In this document: positions 40,850-42,412 of the stretch, in pieces
Position numbering within the stretch: position 1 is the stretch's first letter
Layout: each line of letters opens with the position of its first letter
Origin: Planctomycetaceae bacterium
GTDB lineage: Bacteria > Planctomycetota > Planctomycetia > Pirellulales > Pirellulaceae
Reading direction: 5' to 3'
Length of the DNA stretch: 42,412 nt
Assembly: GCA_005798335.1 (NCBI GenBank)
Contig: SYJV01000434.1
Coordinates: 1-42,412 of the forward strand
Notes under the pieces: generated by a model
What the model was told of the DNA's origin: nothing
What the model saw: the letters and a program-made list of their open reading frames with translations, nothing else
Database searches by the model: none
Position numbers and translations under genes: made by a program

Positions 40850-41222
40850 ACAGATTTGTGCCCCCAAAATGCCCAATTTTCACCTCAGAATAAAGATGTG
40901 ATTGCACTTTGTTTCACGTGTAGTTCCCAATTGAAACGTGAATTGCAAGCCAACTGTCTATGCAAAGCGCCTGCGGGAATCGAAGTTAGAGTTGCTTCGA
41001 TATGCAGCGAACCATCAATATTCTGAGCAAAACGCTTATCAAATTCCTCCTCTAACGACGAAACAGTGGGCAAAACTGACTACCTTAGCGAAACTGCAGT
41101 TTTCACTATTGCATCTTGGCTGACTCGTCCTAATACTAATGTTTAGATCCATGGTCATGACCGATTGGATGCTTTCCGGGTCGCGATAACGCGTCGCGAC
41201 AGGTCGTAACAGACTCGTAAAT
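40850..41222. other. Intergenic stretch with several short stems, no gene
   Basis: I see stems TTCACGT/ACGTGAA (near 40914-40942), ATCGAAG/CTTCGAT (near 40979-41002), a 12-bp palindrome AAACTGCAGTTT (41091-41102) and GTCGCG/CGCGAC (41181-41201). Open frames here have poor starts and no family resemblance. Nothing else was recognised. Confidence 0.4.
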
Positions 41223-41293
41223 TTGACCCTCTGCAGGCTGACTTTGGGCGGTCAAAAATCGAGCAGGCCCTGTGCAGGAAGGAGGTGATCGCG

Positions 41294-41335
41294 TGAGTAA
41301 ATGCTTTACCAGCCATCGGGGTGCTATCCCGTAGG
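41294..41335 (+). CDS. 13-residue reading frame with near-ideal Shine-Dalgarno site
   Basis: GTG at 41294 lies seven bases after GGAGG, within a 12-nt full match to the anti-Shine-Dalgarno tail, stronger than any other site in the window. It encodes MSKCFTSHRGAIP and stops at TAG 41333-41335, in the junction of the predicted fold. A second frame from ATG 41302 would give a 17-residue peptide (MLYQPSGCYPVGGRRAA), but its spacing from GGAGG is 15 bases. A translated micropeptide, a regulatory uORF or an anti-16S element are all possible; none can be decided from one sequence. Confidence 0.35.
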
Positions 41336-41424
41336 CGGCCGGCGGGCTGCCTGATTCTTGGTAGCCAACCCCCCTCGTGCAAAACTTACACAACTTGTAA
41401 GTAACACGGGTGATATTTTTGAAC

Positions 41425-41466
41425 GGGCGTCAGTCTAGTAAGATTGACGCCCGCTTCTTGTTTTGT
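41425..41466 (+). terminator. Rho-independent-type terminator, possibly bidirectional
   Basis: CGGGCGTCAGTC (41425-41436) pairs with GATTGACGCCCG (41443-41454) as a 12-bp stem with one G-U pair and a 6-nt loop. The plus strand continues with CTTCTTGTTTTG, a fair U-rich tract, ending the candidate RNA. On the minus strand it lies 66-95 bp past the nucleoside-phosphorylase-like stop, where the tract is weaker, so it may serve both. Confidence 0.7.
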
Positions 41467-41519
41467 AGCCGAATTGCTTTGAAGTATTTCTCAGCCTATT
41501 GTCGAACCTGGTGATGCTC

Positions 41520-42248
41520 TCAAGAAATCGGATCACCAATTCCGCGAGCCAGCAAGTGGAGAGTTTTCAACGCCAAATATGCTTCGCGCAGTTTAGGAAA
41601 TCCATTGAATTCCCAAAACCATTCCAGCGGTCGAGACAGCATCAGCGGCTGAGAATCCCATGCGTCGATCACGACGCGCACATGATTAAATGGAATCAAA
41701 GCATCCTTGGCCCAGTGCGCAAGGGGCATGGATTCCATCTCTACCGCAATCGCGCGACTTTCGCTCGCCAAATCGCATTTCTCGGAAGCTGTGCTGATGC
41801 GAGATGAACAAAACACTGCACCAAAATGCACTAGGCAATTGTTCGTCGACGCAATGGATTCGATTCTGTATCTGTACCTATCGTGTATCAAGGTACTAAG
41901 CTGCGACATTTCGTCTCCGCTGGATCTCTCTAACGTGGAGGTAGCGCACACAATATCACCCACGTTAAGTTCAGGAACGAGCCCTCCACAAACTCCCAAT
42001 AGAGATATTTCGGACACGTGCTGCTTGTTCAAACTGGCTGCCAGTCTCCCAGCTTTAATTCTTCCCATGCCGCAACTAACAATTCTCGTACGTTGGATTG
42101 GCATTGCACCAAGTTGCGGTGGCGAATCCAATTTGACTCGCGGACTACCAATTCTGACAGCCGCCCACTCCCAAAAAGTTGGCACGATCACCAGGTGCTC
42201 TCGCTGGTCAACTGTTTCATCAGATTGCTGTAATTGTGCATTGATCAT
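41520..42248 (-). CDS. Nucleoside phosphorylase / MTA-SAH nucleosidase-superfamily protein
   Basis: This 242-aa cytosolic protein has the PNP/UDP phosphorylase family pattern: IVPTFWEWAAV at the start, IVSCGMGRIKAGRLAAS (phosphate or ribose-binding loop region), LLGVCGGLVPELNVGDIVCATS (about 83-104), the ribose-contacting VEMES (169-173), and a late VRVVIDAWD with the Asp expected to contact the base. It resembles the hopanoid-associated phosphorylase (HpnG) branch as well as MTA/SAH nucleosidase, and I cannot separate these. No squalene-hopene cyclase or hpn cluster is visible nearby. The start ATG at 42248 is the first in the frame. It is convergent with the candidate RNA at 41223-41466. 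Confidence 0.75.
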   Translation of the reverse strand: MINAQLQQSDETVDQREHLVIVPTFWEWAAVRIGSPRVKLDSPPQLGAMPIQRTRIVSCGMGRIKAGRLAASLNKQHVSEISLLGVCGGLVPELNVGDIVCATSTLERSSGDEMSQLSTLIHDRYRYRIESIASTNNCLVHFGAVFCSSRISTASEKCDLASESRAIAVEMESMPLAHWAKDALIPFNHVRVVIDAWDSQPLMLSRPLEWFWEFNGFPKLREAYLALKTLHLLARGIGDPIS

Positions 42249-42412
42249 GAAATCTAGTTGATTAAGTTAGCCAGAAATTAGATGAATTTGACCAAATATT
42301 TATAGAACTTTCTTCTAAGAATTGGAACGTTCGTGCAGGCGATTTGTTTCTAGAAAACCGAAAAACTTCTTTTTTAAATTTTAACAAGAAAGTTCAAGGT
42401 TTGTCGTCACAT
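42249..42412. other. AT-rich right edge, no gene seen
   Basis: The last 164 bp are AT-rich with a run of T around 42368-42380. They presumably contain the promoter of the minus-strand phosphorylase-like gene. No gene begins within view. Confidence 0.5.

Larger units (their letters stand above)
41223..41466 (+). ncRNA. Candidate structured transcript with strong ribosome-binding site and terminator
   Basis: The stretch contains, in order: a 7-bp stem TTTGACC/GGTCAAA (41223-41257); the sequence AAGGAGGTGATC (41280-41291), a 12-nt perfect complement to a typical 16S rRNA 3' tail; a 13-codon frame; an outer stem TACCA/TGGTA (41308-41312/41360-41364) enclosing CGGG/CCCG (41318-41332) and an 8-bp GC-rich hairpin with one wobble (41334-41353); ACTTACA/TGTAAGT (41385-41403) extended by CGTG/CACG (41377-41380/41406-41409); and the terminator at 41425-41466. 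No gene follows on this strand, so a leader for a downstream gene is unlikely. I recognise no known RNA family (not RNase P, tmRNA, SRP or 6S). A hairpin at 41181-41201 might be part of it. Confidence 0.45.

Noticed and set aside
40885-41073. 62-codon minus-strand frame beginning PTVSSLEEEFDKRF
   Set aside because: The only start at the head is a TTG without a ribosome-binding site, and the second half has no protein-like pattern. It could be revisited if homologues exist.
41223-41466. RNase P RNA, tmRNA, SRP RNA or 6S RNA
   Set aside because: None of the conserved cores I know for these families (for example the P4 strands, the tmRNA CCA end or the SRP GGAA-loop motif) is present.
1-42412. 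CRISPR array, prophage or integrated element spanning the window
   Set aside because: No regularly spaced direct repeats, integrase, transposase, phage structural genes or tRNA-flanked attachment sites were seen.

Overview
The window reads as a chromosomal segment of a planctomycete, most likely in the Pirellulales/Pirellulaceae. This is an inference from gene content. It carries many large secreted proteins: a glucose/sorbosone dehydrogenase fused to cytochrome c modules, an NPCBM-domain protein, a Tat-exported prenyltransferase-repeat protein and a DUF4175-like coiled-coil membrane protein. It also has a MoxR ATPase, a duplicated PpiC chaperone, loosely packed genes on both strands, mixed ATG/GTG/TTG starts and weak use of Shine-Dalgarno sites. 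No rRNA, tRNA, CRISPR array, transposase or prophage gene was recognised.

Layout. 1-4645 holds housekeeping enzymes: threonine aldolase (-), histidinol dehydrogenase (+) and glutamyl-tRNA synthetase (-). A 150-bp element with 38-bp perfect inverted repeats (4703-4852) separates gltX from a 6-TM protein with a basic tail. A HD/PAS/GGDEF signalling protein (+) follows. From 18145 down to 9188 runs one long minus-strand operon: a 1235-aa membrane coiled-coil protein, a Ser/Gln-rich secreted protein, a Tat prenyltransferase-repeat protein, a possible ricin-like beta-trefoil protein, an NPCBM protein and a MazG-like hydrolase. Three junctions are 4-bp stop/start overlaps. I interpret it as an envelope or exopolysaccharide module.

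18470-26135 carries a solitary Rpn-like PD-(D/E)XK protein, a DMT-type permease, adenylosuccinate lyase (purB), a small secreted protein with PGSWH repeats and the tri-heme dehydrogenase. At 26309-29713 lies a full-length MukB-like SMC ATPase of the JetC (Wadjet) type with no recognisable JetA, JetB or JetD beside it. A short reading frame overlapping its start may be a relic of a lost partner. 30157-35332 has a GlpG-like rhomboid protease (+), a minus-strand set (GH-like secreted protein, M14 carboxypeptidase, TfoX C-domain protein) and a sugar-phosphate isomerase/epimerase (+). 35340-42248 has a MoxR ATPase, a duplicated parvulin-type chaperone, a large secreted alpha/beta hydrolase and a nucleoside phosphorylase-family protein.

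The least explained parts are the 0.8-kb gap at 40715-41519 and the orphan JetC locus. The gap holds a cloverleaf-like fold around a 20-bp palindrome, then a structured transcript candidate with a 12-nt perfect complement to the 16S rRNA tail, a 13-codon reading frame and a terminator. Start sites were moved from the longest frame where a better start was visible. Domain names come from motif recognition by eye, without database searches.
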